A stretch of 64,000 nucleotides of DNA from Apostichopus japonicus (taxonomy: Eukaryota; Echinodermata; Holothuroidea; Aspidochirotida; Stichopodidae): contig NC_092583.1 in assembly GCF_037975245.1 (NCBI RefSeq), forward strand, positions 14,485,264 through 14,549,263. The letters run 5' to 3'. Shown here piece after piece: positions 38,705 through 49,189 of this stretch; positions within the stretch are counted from its first letter, which is position 1; every line of letters starts with the position of its first letter. Under the pieces are notes generated by a model. That model did no database searches, was not told the DNA's origin, and saw only the letters and a program-made list of their open reading frames with translations. A program made the translations under genes and the position numbers.

Positions 38705-39655
38705 ACCTCTAATTTCTCAGAGCTCGACCCCTGGACCCCAACTGGGGCATTGCCCATGGCGCCCACCACGGGCCCTAAGGCAGGCCAATGAACCCCATCT
38801 GTAACTGTGTTGCGCTGCATGCTGACTGACACCTTCGGCGTTAGTATAGTATCACCCACAAAGTTCAGTGAGTTTATTTTTACCCCAGGCTCATCCCTCT
38901 TAAAGATTCCAAACCTAACTAATTTCAAATTGCATGATGGAAATCTCTCCTTTGAGCATGGATGGACGCATGAATTGCCCACTAGTCCTAGGGTATTTCA
39001 AACTTTCACCTCACGTGATTGCTAAAGGTAAAGGGTGCCAGCCGCAGTAGCATAGCTTTAGGCTTCATGGAGAGATTGCTATGCACCACCGGGTTTCTTT
39101 GTTGACAGACGTTGCAACTGAGACTGGTCGAGAATGTCAGATACTAAGTAATTCCCTGCGATGGGGTGCATGCAGTTTGTACAGAGGTTGGGAAAGGTCT
39201 TAATACCGTAAAGTTGCATACAAACACATGCACACACACATAACTAACTACTTACTAGTAGTTAGTTATGTGTATGTGCCCAGGATTTTCAAAGTTGTAG
39301 GCACGACTATCTGAGCGGAGCGCCACCATTGGTTGGCGCGGAGTGTACAAGAAAATTTTTGGTTTTACAAACCCCCCAGATGGCTGGAAACGGCCCTTCC
39401 CGAGTGTTCATTCTGGTTCCCTGTCTTCATGCTAACTTGAGACACCTCATTCAATATCACTTTAAAACCCCAAAACAAACAAGTTAAAATAGTGCGTAAT
39501 GCAATACTACATAATGTATTTAAAATAAGCAAGGTACATGTACTGAGTAGTCTTACTTTTCAACTTCTGATACTTGTAGATACAAAGATAGGCCAGAATT
39601 GTCTTTGATACAACCATAGCCAGTAATTGATACAACTGTAATTGTTTAAGTTAGC
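38705..39655. other. Spacer with hAT-derived fragment
   Basis: 38705-39270 shows no gene. About 39275-39440 resembles the interior of the element at 6982-8521 (GTTTTACAAACCCC, GATGGCTGGAAACGGCCC, ATTCTGGTTCC) and carries one hairpin module at about 39317. A short palindrome ACTAACTACTTACTAGTAGTTAGT lies near 39243-39266. No complete ends were found. Confidence 0.5.
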
Positions 39656-40770
39656 CTAATAAGAGAAGGCGAGAGCTATCCGACGATTGCCATCTGATGC
39701 AAATTTCTTCTGCACAGCTTCAACGTCATTTGCAAAGTCTCTGTGGATGTCAGTGGCGTAGTCAGGGTTTTTTCAGTGGGGGAGGGGCGCTGGGGGGGCT
39801 TGACCATTTCCTGGGAGGGCGTCTTGTTACTATCTAAGCTGAGCGCCACAATGGGTTGGCGCGCAGCGTACCTAATTTTTTTAGCTAAAAGGCCTCCTAG
39901 ATCGTCGGAAATGACACTTCCCAATTCTTGTAAGCAGGGGCCGCGTCAATCTGATTTGAAACTTGGGGGGACGTAAGCGATTCGAGTATTCCGGTCGCAA
40001 GTACTATCTAAGCGGAGTGCCACCATCGGTTGGCGCGCAGCATACCAAGAAAATTTCAGATTTCAATATCTGCCAAATTGCCAGGCTGGATAGCAGCCAT
40101 CTAGTTGCGTGATTTCGGGAGAAAATTACAAATTCGTCACTCAGGAAATCTGCAATAAAGTTCATGCGGCCTTATTTTTGGGTGGATTATTGCAACTTAT
40201 TAGCGATTCCAATTGACATCAACATTAGAACCCAGTGCAAGTTGACAAATGATGTGGCAAACTGGAAACCCCAGCCCCATTTTGCCCTATGTTTCAGGAT
40301 AGAATACCCCTCATTTGTTCAAACCCATGCATGACAACTAACAATCTGTGAATAAATTTTCTTCAAAATGGGCACATTATATTGCACCAAGTCGGTCAAG
40401 GAATGACCCCTAGGCCTCAGATATAGGCCTATAGGAACGATGCCGCAAAATGTCCCCGGATATACTACAGGCGAAGGAAGCTATCCGCCGCGACTGCATG
40501 TGCGACTGCGGTCGAAGTGTCGTTCATGAGTGGTCATCATGGAGATTCGAGACCATTCAGACCAATAATATATTTTTCGCACATTTGGGAGGGCGTCAAG
40601 CTTTCATGGGGGCTGTCGCCGCCACGCCCCCCTTGGTTACACCACTGGTGGATTTGCATGAGTGCCAAACCGCTGAGTCTCTCTTCATTCATTGTAGAAC
40701 GCATGTAGTTTTTTGTTCTGCGCATTGCGCTGAAAGACCTTTCAGCAGTTGCCGAAGCTATTGGCATGGT
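39656..40770 (-). pseudogene. hAT transposase C-terminal (hATC) relic, interrupted
   Basis: Minus-strand coding remnant in two pieces. About 40770-40648 encodes MPIASATAERSFSAMRRTKN then YMRSTMNEERLSGLALMQIH. After a 897-bp insertion, 39750-39656 continues in frame with RDFANDVEAVQKKFASDGNR then RIALAFSY and stop. The ATAERSFS...RR.K.YLRSTM...RL..LAL..IH pattern is the conserved dimerisation region at the end of hAT transposases. The upstream (5') part is missing beyond about 40770, so this is a truncated, dead copy. Confidence 0.85.
39743..40655. mobile_element. hAT-like MITE (CAGTGGCGTAG family) inside the hATC relic
   Basis: Element 39751-40647 (897 bp). Left end CAGTGGCGTAGTCAGGG, right end CTTGGTTACACCACTG. 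The flanking 8-bp duplication is GTGGATGT (39743-39750) and GTGGATTT (40648-40655), one mismatch. It sits within the Ile-His codons of the transposase relic. Two hairpin modules (about 39841 and 40018) lie in its left half. No transposase of its own. Confidence 0.85.
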
Positions 40771-41114
40771 TAACCATGGTTAGTCTTAACTAGATGTTAA
40801 AAAACTGACAAGATCGGATCCTAGGCTTTTTCGGCGGGTAGAGTGTTGAATGAAACGGCACACGATAGAAATGACAGCCTAGATGACAGAAGAATAGGTC
40901 ACCTAATTTAGCCATATTCTTGCTACGTTCATTTCAAAAGTTTTTCCTGTCTAGACTCTTAAATTCGCCCAGCAAGCTTATGGATTTGAATTATGGGTGT
41001 TTTTAAAAAAAGATAACTTGGCCAAAAAAATTGTAGGCCCGGGCCTACAGTGCTACACACTGGCTACGCCCTGTAGGTCCGGGCATACAGTGCTGCATAC
41101 TGGCTACACCCCTG
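40771..41114. other. Spacer left of duplication copy 2
   Basis: No gene. It contains a short direct repeat GGGC(C/A)TACAGTGCT.CA...ACTGGCTACRCC at about 41040 and 41075, immediately before copy 2 resumes at GATGCAATGCATGG. Confidence 0.5.
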
Positions 41115-41502
41115 GATGCAATGCATGGTTAATGATGTCTAAACAATGCAGGCAGAAATGAGAGGAAGGTTTGTTACAACCCATAACACATATGAGTGGT
41201 ATTGAGAGGCAAGAAAATGAGCACAAATTAAACAAATACTTCATTAAACCATGTCTCTTTTATAAAAGACACCCTCACCTTCTGTTACTCCCTTGCACCC
41301 ACCCACCAGCCAGACAGCCACTCCACCACCTTCCCAGCCACTCCACCTTCCCAGACCCAAATTCCTGGTTACTACTCTAGATACGAAATCATATATAATC
41401 ATTAATAATCTATTGAACATAAGTTTTACCATAAGCTACATTGGAACATTATTAATTAACCCCCCCCCCAAAAAAATTTTCCTGAAGGATCCCAGCAACT
41501 TT

Positions 41503-42059
41503 TTACTTGGTGCAAACTGCGCATGTCAGCTCGTATCCGTTAACGTAAGGACCACATGGCAAACCTCCACCTGTCCCTGAGCAAATTCCCTCAACAGGCT
41601 GCATGGTAGCAAAATCGTTGCTGGCTGCAGCCGTACCAGAGCGATACGTAGGATGCCCATCAAGGCATACGTACTGTGTACGTTGATGTGTGCTTCTTTC
41701 AGCCATTAGGAACCCGTAGTATTCTCTAGTCCAACCACTGGGACAAGACGGACGAGCTGGGACCATGAGTACAGTGGACCGGCCGATGGACTCACAGACT
41801 GCACACGGAACATCATGCTCAACAAGAGACTGTATTGGCGGGAAATCAAATCTGTATTCTACACCATATAGTCTGCTGGTTCTGTCTTGGACACCATTCT
41901 GGGGTCTGTCATAGACTGGACTCTCTGGAAGGCAAAGGTAATTGGCACCCCCTCCTGTGGCAGCACGTTCTGCTCCTGCAGCTAAACCACTATACACCTG
42001 GTCAGCTGAGGACGGGCACACGTCCCTCCCCCAACGGATGTAGACGCCACCTGATGAAC
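41503..42059 (-). CDS. Gene C last exon: C4-like domain
   Basis: Acceptor CATCTTTCCTCAG precedes base 42059. The frame closes a few codons further into the intron than in gene B because the intron has an in-frame stop (CTCAGATTATTT region), which confirms that the intronic extension seen in B is not coding. Confidence 0.85.
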
Positions 42060-42885
42060 CTGAGGAAAGATGAAGGCCGGCTTGATTAGAAATGGTTGCT
42101 ATAAAGTGACACTGACTCTGCTCAGATTATTTCAATGGCTTAAAGTCAATTAATTCTCTCAGTGAGTTGCAAAGTTCCATACCGTACACCATGGTATTTG
42201 AAATCCCTGCTCTTCCATAAGCTGAAGGTACAGGAAGGGTCATTTTCAAATTTATTTTAGTTTTAAAGCCCATCAGTCACCCATCTATTTCTGTGTGGAG
42301 TTTCGATGTCCCCAACCCTGCTTCCACCTCCTACCTTCACGAAGCTTGCTGACTTGGCAGATTTTAGAAGAATATCGTAGCATTTCGATTTAGTTCTTTT
42401 TAGTTTGTGCTGTTAATCATGCATATTCACGAATATGGTATATATGTTAAAACATAATTAAATTCCATGATCTATCTATGTAGAGTAAATGATGACACTC
42501 ATAAATCTCATGCTCATATATATGAAGTGAATAGCCCATTACTTTCAGATGTTTTGACTTGATCCATCATCTCTGCTTCACTCAGTGCAGTCTGTATGGG
42601 AGTAGAGTTCTGCTTATCGTTGGTGAATCGAGAATGGAAGAGATCGTAAAGATAGTCTAATTGTACTTGCTGATCATGAATGACCTCTGCTAAATCCACA
42701 GCATCAGTCGGACTGCTCTCTGCTCCCTCAGTATTTGAGGTACCATTCTCTGCATCCGGTAGTCCAATCGCCTCATTGTCGTCTATCTCAGACTGCGCTG
42801 GCATTTCCTGGGACCCTTCCATCGGTATCCCAGAACCTGCAGCCAGCACCGTCAATAAAAGCAGCTTTGTAAATGTTGCTTCCAT
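41503..42885 (-). CDS. Secreted short-chain collagen C4-like protein, gene C
   Basis: Coding exons 42543-42885 (343 nt) and 41503-42059 (557 nt) give 299 aa plus stop in frame, with the same split Ser codon as gene B. Signal peptide MEATFTKLLLLTVLAAGSGI, acidic stalk, then the C4-like domain ending TCAVCTK. All domain cysteines are conserved. An acceptor (TTTTGTTTTCTCTAG) again precedes the ATG by five bases. By eye, the last exon differs from gene B by about 14 amino-acid-changing and 11 silent base changes plus a three-base deletion; no stop or frameshift. That is what two retained coding copies would show. Confidence 0.82.
42543..42885 (-). CDS. Gene C first coding exon
   Basis: ATG at 42885-42883, donor CTGAAA|GTAATG (42543/42542). 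Signal peptide and acidic stalk with NGTSNTEGAE, LAEVIHDQQVQLDYLYDLFH and EAEMMDQVKTSE. Confidence 0.8.
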
Positions 42886-43711
42886 CTGGACTAGAGAAAA
42901 CAAAATACAAAAAAAGTGGACAGTACATCATGGTCCTTTCAAAAAGTTTCAAATTAATTGCACATGTTTTCTAAGGCATCACACTTTTTCACTCTAAATT
43001 GAATTTGCATGTTTTTCTACTACAAGAGCAACATAATGTGAAGCATGAAAGAACCTGATGATTACAACACTTGAGCATCTTGCTTATACAGGAAGCTGAG
43101 GGCAAAATGAATCTATATACGATGGTGATGGCGTGTGAGTGTGTATGTATGTGGTACCTTAGCTCCTGAACATGATAGCTCACCAAGAGCACAGTGCATC
43201 AACTCCAAGCTTAGTATGTAGATTCCCCTTAGTAAGTTCTTGACAGCTTATTGAACAAGGTCAAAGGTCATTTGAGGTTACCAACTTGGCAAAAATAATG
43301 AAAATGTTGTAACTTAGCTTACTTGAACACCTAGCTGCAGCATTGGTTTTATTGCATAATTGGGTGGTAGATTCCCCTCTATCTTGAGCAATTTTGATGA
43401 GGTCATAGGTCAGTTGAAGTGGACAGGAAGCAAAACCTAAGCGCCTTGTAAATTAGGTAACTCGATAATTCTACCAGATTGATGAATCTCATTGTTGTAT
43501 TAAGGGGACCTTCAGTAAGTTCTAAGCAGCTGCAATCCTTATTGGGGAATGTCAAAGGTCATTTGAGGTCCTTGTAAATATGATTACTCCAAAAGTAGAG
43601 CTTCAATGAATCTCATACTTATAATATACATTCATCTTAGTGAGTACAAGAACTGTAATGTTTTTTTTTGAAGATGTCAAAGTTCAATAAAAGTCAATTG
43701 TCTGGAAACAA

Positions 43712-45113
43712 GTATGGATGGGTCTGGGAGACTAGGACTTTAAACAGATCTAGAGTTTGGATGGCTCTAGGAGACTAGGACTAAACAGATCTAGAGTATG
43801 GATGGGTCTAGGAGACTAGGACTAAACAGATCTAGAGTATGGATGGGTCTAGGAGACTAGGACTAAATAGATCTAGAGTATGGAAGGGTCTAGGAGACTA
43901 GGACTAAACAGATCTAGAGTATGGATGGGTCTAGGAGACTAGGACTAAACAGATCTAGAGTTTGGATGGGTCTAGGAGACTAGGACTAAACAGATCTAAA
44001 GTATGGATGGGTCTAGGAGATTAGGACTAAACAGATCTAGAGTATGGATGGGTCTGGGAGACTAGGACTAAACAGATCTAGAGTATGGATGGGTCTAGGA
44101 GACTAGGACTAAACAGATCTAGAGTTTGGATGGGTCTAGGAGACTAGGACTAAACAGATCTAAAGTATGGATGGGTCTAGGAGACTAGGACTAAACAGAT
44201 CTAGAGTATGGATGGGTCTGGGAGACTAGGACTAAACAGATCTAGGGTATGGATGGGTCTAGGAGACTAGGACTAAACAGATCTACGTATGGATGGGTCT
44301 AGGAGACTAGGACTAAAACAGATCTAGAGTATGGATGGGTCTAGGAGACTAGGACTAAACAGATCTAGAGTATGGATGGGTCTAAGAGACTAGGACTAAA
44401 CAGATCTAGAGCATGGATGGGTCTAGGAGACTAGGACTAAACAGATCTAGAGTATGGATGGGTCTAGGAGACTAGGACTAAACAGATCTAGAGTATGGAT
44501 GGGTCTAGGAGACTAGGACTAAAACAGATCTAGAGTACGGATGGGTCTATGAGACTAGGACTAAACAGATCTAGAGTATGGATGGGTCTGGGAGACTAGG
44601 ACTAAACAGATCTAGAGTTTGGATGGCTCTAGGAGACTAGGACTAACAGATCTAGAGAAAGGATGAGTCTAGGAGACTAGGACTAAACAGATCTAGAGAA
44701 TGGATGGGTCTAGGAGACTAGGACTAAACAGATCTAGAGTATGGATGGGTCTAGGAAACTAGGACTAAACAGATCTAGAGTATGGATGGGTCTAGGAGAC
44801 TAGGACTAAACAGATCTAGAGTATGGATGGGTCTAGGAGACTAGGACTAAAACAGATCTAGAGTATGGATGGGTCTATGAGACTAGGACTAAACAGATCT
44901 AGAGTATGGATGGGTCTGGGAGACTAGGACTAAACAGATCTAGAGTTTGGATGGCTCTAGGAGACTAGGACTAACAGATCTAGAGAAAGGATGAGTCTAG
45001 GAGACTAGGACTAAACAGATCTAGAGAATGGATGGGTCTAGGAGACTAGGACTAAACAGATCTAGAGTATGGATGGGTCTAGGAGAGTAGGACTTAACAG
45101 ATCTAGAGTATTT
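43712..45113. repeat. 41-bp minisatellite, about 34 copies
   Basis: Same unit as 32100-32636. A block of roughly eight units is itself duplicated (variants TCTATGAGACT, CTGGGAGACT, GTTTGGATGGCTCT, GAGAAAGGATGAGTC recur in the same order at about 44545-44700 and 44870-45020), showing block-wise expansion. Several units carry an extra A (CTAAAACAG). Confidence 0.97.
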
Positions 45114-45660
45114 AAAGCTGGAATGAATATTTTTCTTACCGATATGTACAGCAGTTTGTAGGTTTCGGTGATTAGAAGTAGTAATTTTCTTCAAATTGTC
45201 CTCTGTTCTGTATCAGATGTAAGTGTTCTGTTATAAAGATCAGCATGACAAGGATATTTATTCAAATTTGCTATTTGGTTTTAGTACCTACAGGTCTCTT
45301 TTTTTCTTTCTTTGCAGCTGTTTCTGACAGCAGAAGTATACATAAATCATAGCAAAAAGGAAATATAGAAACTTGAATCAAATTTCTTGTAAAACTGACT
45401 GGTGCTTGAATTATTAAAATAATAATAACATAAAATAAATAAGCTGTCAGGAACAGGTGTCAGCCTATAATTTATGTTAGACCTAATAGTAAGAAAAGAG
45501 TAAGAAAATTAATGTAAATACACCTACTCCAAGCTGTCATGCATTGTACTTGAGTGAAATTAATGGTTATCATCAGGGGTAAGAATTATTTGCATTTTAA
45601 ACTCTACTGTAGGCTATAGTTGTGGCCTTCATTTTATTAGGGAAAATATTAGTCTAATAT

Positions 45661-45686
45661 GTATATATATATATATATATATATTA
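45661..45686. repeat. (TA)n microsatellite
   Basis: TA run longer than the corresponding tract in copy 1 (about 33198-33210). Confidence 0.9.
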
Positions 45687-46041
45687 GGTAACGATGATGG
45701 GGCCGGGTGAAGGGTATGATGAATTGATTTGTTTGGGATTTTTTTTTAAAGTAAAGAGCAATATGTTATCTACAAGATGTAATTTTTTCCAATGCCCAGT
45801 TGATTTTGACCTGAAAAAAAATATTGTTTTGACTTTAATCAGCTAGTGCTTATACAGTCCTTAGCTTTGAAGGTCTGCTGTATAGACCCCAACTATAGCA
45901 CGCTATCATGGAAAAGTTTCTTGAGATTACGTAAGCGACCTGCCTAGATGTAAATGCTGGAATGTTAGAAATGATTTGGCAAAATTTGCTTTAATTTGTA
46001 ACGTTACAGCTCTAGGCCTACACAGTGTCCAAATGAATGCC

Positions 46042-46442
46042 CTGCTAGTCATAGGCGTAGGAGCCTAATTTGATATGGGGGGCTGTAACGACTTGCCCGA
46101 AAAATATAAACAAAATTTTTCGCGAAAATTTTGGTAATATTTTCCTTGTTATTAACCCTTCCATATTGGTTATAATTATTGTGGAAGTCGTTACAATAAT
46201 AATATCAGTTTAACCATTGAAAACACATTGCAGATTTTTCTTCTTTCACTAGGTGCCCGAAAAATTCTCAGCATATTGCCCGAATTTTCACCACAAAAAA
46301 TTGAAAAAACACATTGCAAATTATTCTTCTCTCAGTAGGTGCCTGAAACATTCTCAGCAAATTGCCCGAATTTTCACCAAAAATTTTGGTTGGGGGGCTC
46401 CAGCCCCCCCCCCCCTCCGCCTCCTACGCCTATGCTGCAAGT
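46042..46442. mobile_element. hAT-like MITE, CATAGGCG family (copy 2 of the shared insertion)
   Basis: Element 46050-46434 (385 bp) with the same ends and the same CTGCTAGT / CTGCAAGT flanks as 33572-33922. It has an extra ~35 bp (GACTTGCCCGAAAAATATAA then ACAAAATTTTTCGCG) that copy 1 lacks, so copy 1 has probably suffered an internal deletion. Confidence 0.88.
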
Positions 46443-49189
46443 CATTTGGTACCATGTGCCTCTTTTATAGGATGAATCTTCCATCTATTAATGAAATACT
46501 GAATTTTCCAAGAATTTCTGGAAATAATGATGTCCTGTTGAAGCAGCATCCAGAATGGCATTAATTTAGGTTTATACCACACTGCCCTTTCTTCTGTCAG
46601 GCACTTTCAAAATTCCAAATGGATATTTGTAAATAGCATGGATGATTTGGATCGAACGGGATTGTGGTTTCTCTGTATTTGTAGGAGACGGAAAGGTACA
46701 TTTACAAGCAGGGTTCACCATGCGTTCACTGGAAGCAGTCCTCCATGTCGGTAGTTATAGCTCGAATTAGTTCAATAACTTATTTTACAGGGACATTAAT
46801 TTGGCCAGTGGCAGAGAGTGTGAAACTAATATTAAAATCTTATCCAGGCTAATTTGAGTTACGTTTGAATGAATGTTAGCTAACTAACGTGACTGTTAAC
46901 CCTCCCATACTAATACACATAGACCACAGTAGTTTGTCAAGTTTCTTGCTTTATGCTGTAAAATTGTTCCTTCAATCGTTTTATCTTTCTACGGAGATTT
47001 TCGGAGACTGTTGTTTGTATCACGGATAATCAAGTTAATCATTGTTTTATTCTTCGTGCGCATAATTATTATTTGGAGACAATAGCTAATAGCCTCTACA
47101 CAGTTGAACTGCTCCGAGGTGTTAAATTTGTTTGAGGATAATATCATTTTTGCCTTGGGACATGACCTATTCCAGCTAATTAACTAAATTGGGGGAGTTC
47201 AATATTTATCTATTTTTACTTCCCCTAAAAGCCAACAATCAAGTGTTGCTATAATTTTATGACAAAGTAGATTCATAAGTCATAATCCATATCAATTATG
47301 TGTTTCAAACATAGTCGATGGTCGCTGTGTACACTCAAACACATGGGGTAACAAGAAATATGTAGACGATTGGTGGGGCTGTTTCAAAAAGTTTCTAATT
47401 GAGAGTTTCAGTCAGTAACATTTAGTCAATAAATGGATCATGGGTATTGGCAAAGCCTAACCAGAGGGATTTATGAGGTCTGTATCAGCTGCTGCATATA
47501 ATAACATTTCATAAGCCCTATTCATTCATTGTTGCTTTACTTGGAAATAATAATATTTAATCTATTTTCATGCGACAAGTAACTGTAGATTGTGTATTAA
47601 GTGGCCTTGTTACTAATGATCTTTATCACACTTGTTAAAATTGAGTGATATGTTGATTACACACACCAGTGATTAGTTCATGAAACTAACTCCTTATTTA
47701 TCCATCTTTTGTTTTCTTGTTTTATGCTCTGAAGACTGACAGACATCAGCTGATACTATTAGCAGATATTGGGATTCGCATTTCTTCAGAAAAATGACTT
47801 GAAGTAAGTCTTGACCAAGAGCGTATTCGTAATATCAACAGACTTCAGGTATTGTATTATACATTTAACCAAAAATGTTGGTGTTTATGGAGAAGAATGT
47901 TGTTTTTCCATCTCATTTATTTGCTTACCTATGAATGTTTTCTTTGACTTGGAAATGAAATTACTGTATGTCAAATAAACATAGCTAAAAAAGAAAGAAT
48001 CTTTCAATCTTAAAATTAAAATGTATGCCAGAATTCTTGAAAGCGTCGGTAAAAGGAAGAAAAAGGTTTCTCTATGGTAAAATAATAGTATTGTAGTAAG
48101 TATCCGGGCGACCTGTCGTTCATCTTTCAGTTGAATATATTTAACTCAGTCAAGGAAATGAGACAAATCTATGAAAATTTTCATCCAAAAAAGTTACTCA
48201 AAAAGGAACAGGACCAGAAAAGGTGTTCCGATGTCTCCAATTCTGTTTTGCAAAAGGTGAGTGGGGGGGGGGGCTGGGAATCTTTTAATTTTTGAATTAC
48301 TTATGAACAGCAACTCTGTAACTGTTTCTTGACAATTGCTTTAAAAGTTTAGATTGTCACACTAGCATGATGAACCCATTAAAAAGTGGTTTTAAATTAT
48401 AAACCATGAAGATTTGACCTATTCATTATCAAATGAGATCATATCACTTTGTGAAGTGTTGTTTCAGTACCAATTTTCATTCAAGATCCTTCATTTTATG
48501 CAAATATTAATGTCGCATTTCTTTGACAATTTGGTCGAAGATGAAAGAGTAGGCATTTAAGTTTGTAGTACACCTTCGTACGTCTCTGTCTGACAATCAG
48601 CCCATTGGTTGCTTATATCCAACAGCTCATGTGGTATATAGCCTCTTTTATAGAATGGATTACAGCTCATTGTTATCACAGGGAAGTGGTCGTAAGAAGA
48701 GACTATGATGGCAGCCAGCAATTGAAGTGCTTGTTTAATGTGAAACATTTAAAAAATTGATCAAAACATTCCATGTCAATGTTTTTCAGTCATAGTCAAC
48801 AACTCAAAACCATGACATCGTGGTTGGTTACGGTGGTGGTGCACACATGGTAGTTGTGATCTTGTTACCAAAATAAAACAGAATATTGGAATCAAACGAT
48901 TTTCTGGTTTTACAACACTTCTTGTTCTTTTGTCAGGCATTGCCATTAAAATATGATGCCATGCTTCTAGAACCATTAGCAGGTGTGCAATATTCTCTAT
49001 CTTTTGCCTTTTCTGCAGTTGGCTTGTTGCTCAGTTTTGATGTGAGGTGAAGATGGAGAGAGCTGATGTAAGGTTTCCTTTCCTCCACTCCCTCTTTCTC
49101 CCAGTTCCCTCTCCTTCTCTATGCCTCGCCATCCCTCCCTCCCCATCCCTCCCTCCCCATCCCTCCCTCCCCTATCTCCCTATTGTATT
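46443..49189. other. Duplicated non-coding sequence, right half of copy 2
   Basis: Collinear with 33931-36990, minus the TTAA MITE. Exon-like signals seen in copy 1 near 35211-35310 (TTGTTTTCTTGTTTCAG|GC ... TTAA|GTAAGT) have lost the acceptor AG here (GTTTTATGCTC near 47720). No coding sequence is recognised in either copy. Confidence 0.6.

Noticed and set aside
28679-42059. Claim of positive selection between genes B and C
   Set aside because: The hand count (about 14 replacement to 11 silent) corresponds to a ratio below one once site numbers are considered; only clustering of changes is noted.
32100-45113. Regular 41-bp repeats as a possible CRISPR array
   Set aside because: Units are contiguous with no unique spacers, the DNA is animal nuclear, and there are no cas genes.
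33741-46564. Near-identical 103-codon open frames at 33741-34052 and 46253-46564
   Set aside because: They run through and beyond a non-coding hAT MITE shared by the two duplication copies; identity reflects the duplication, not selection.
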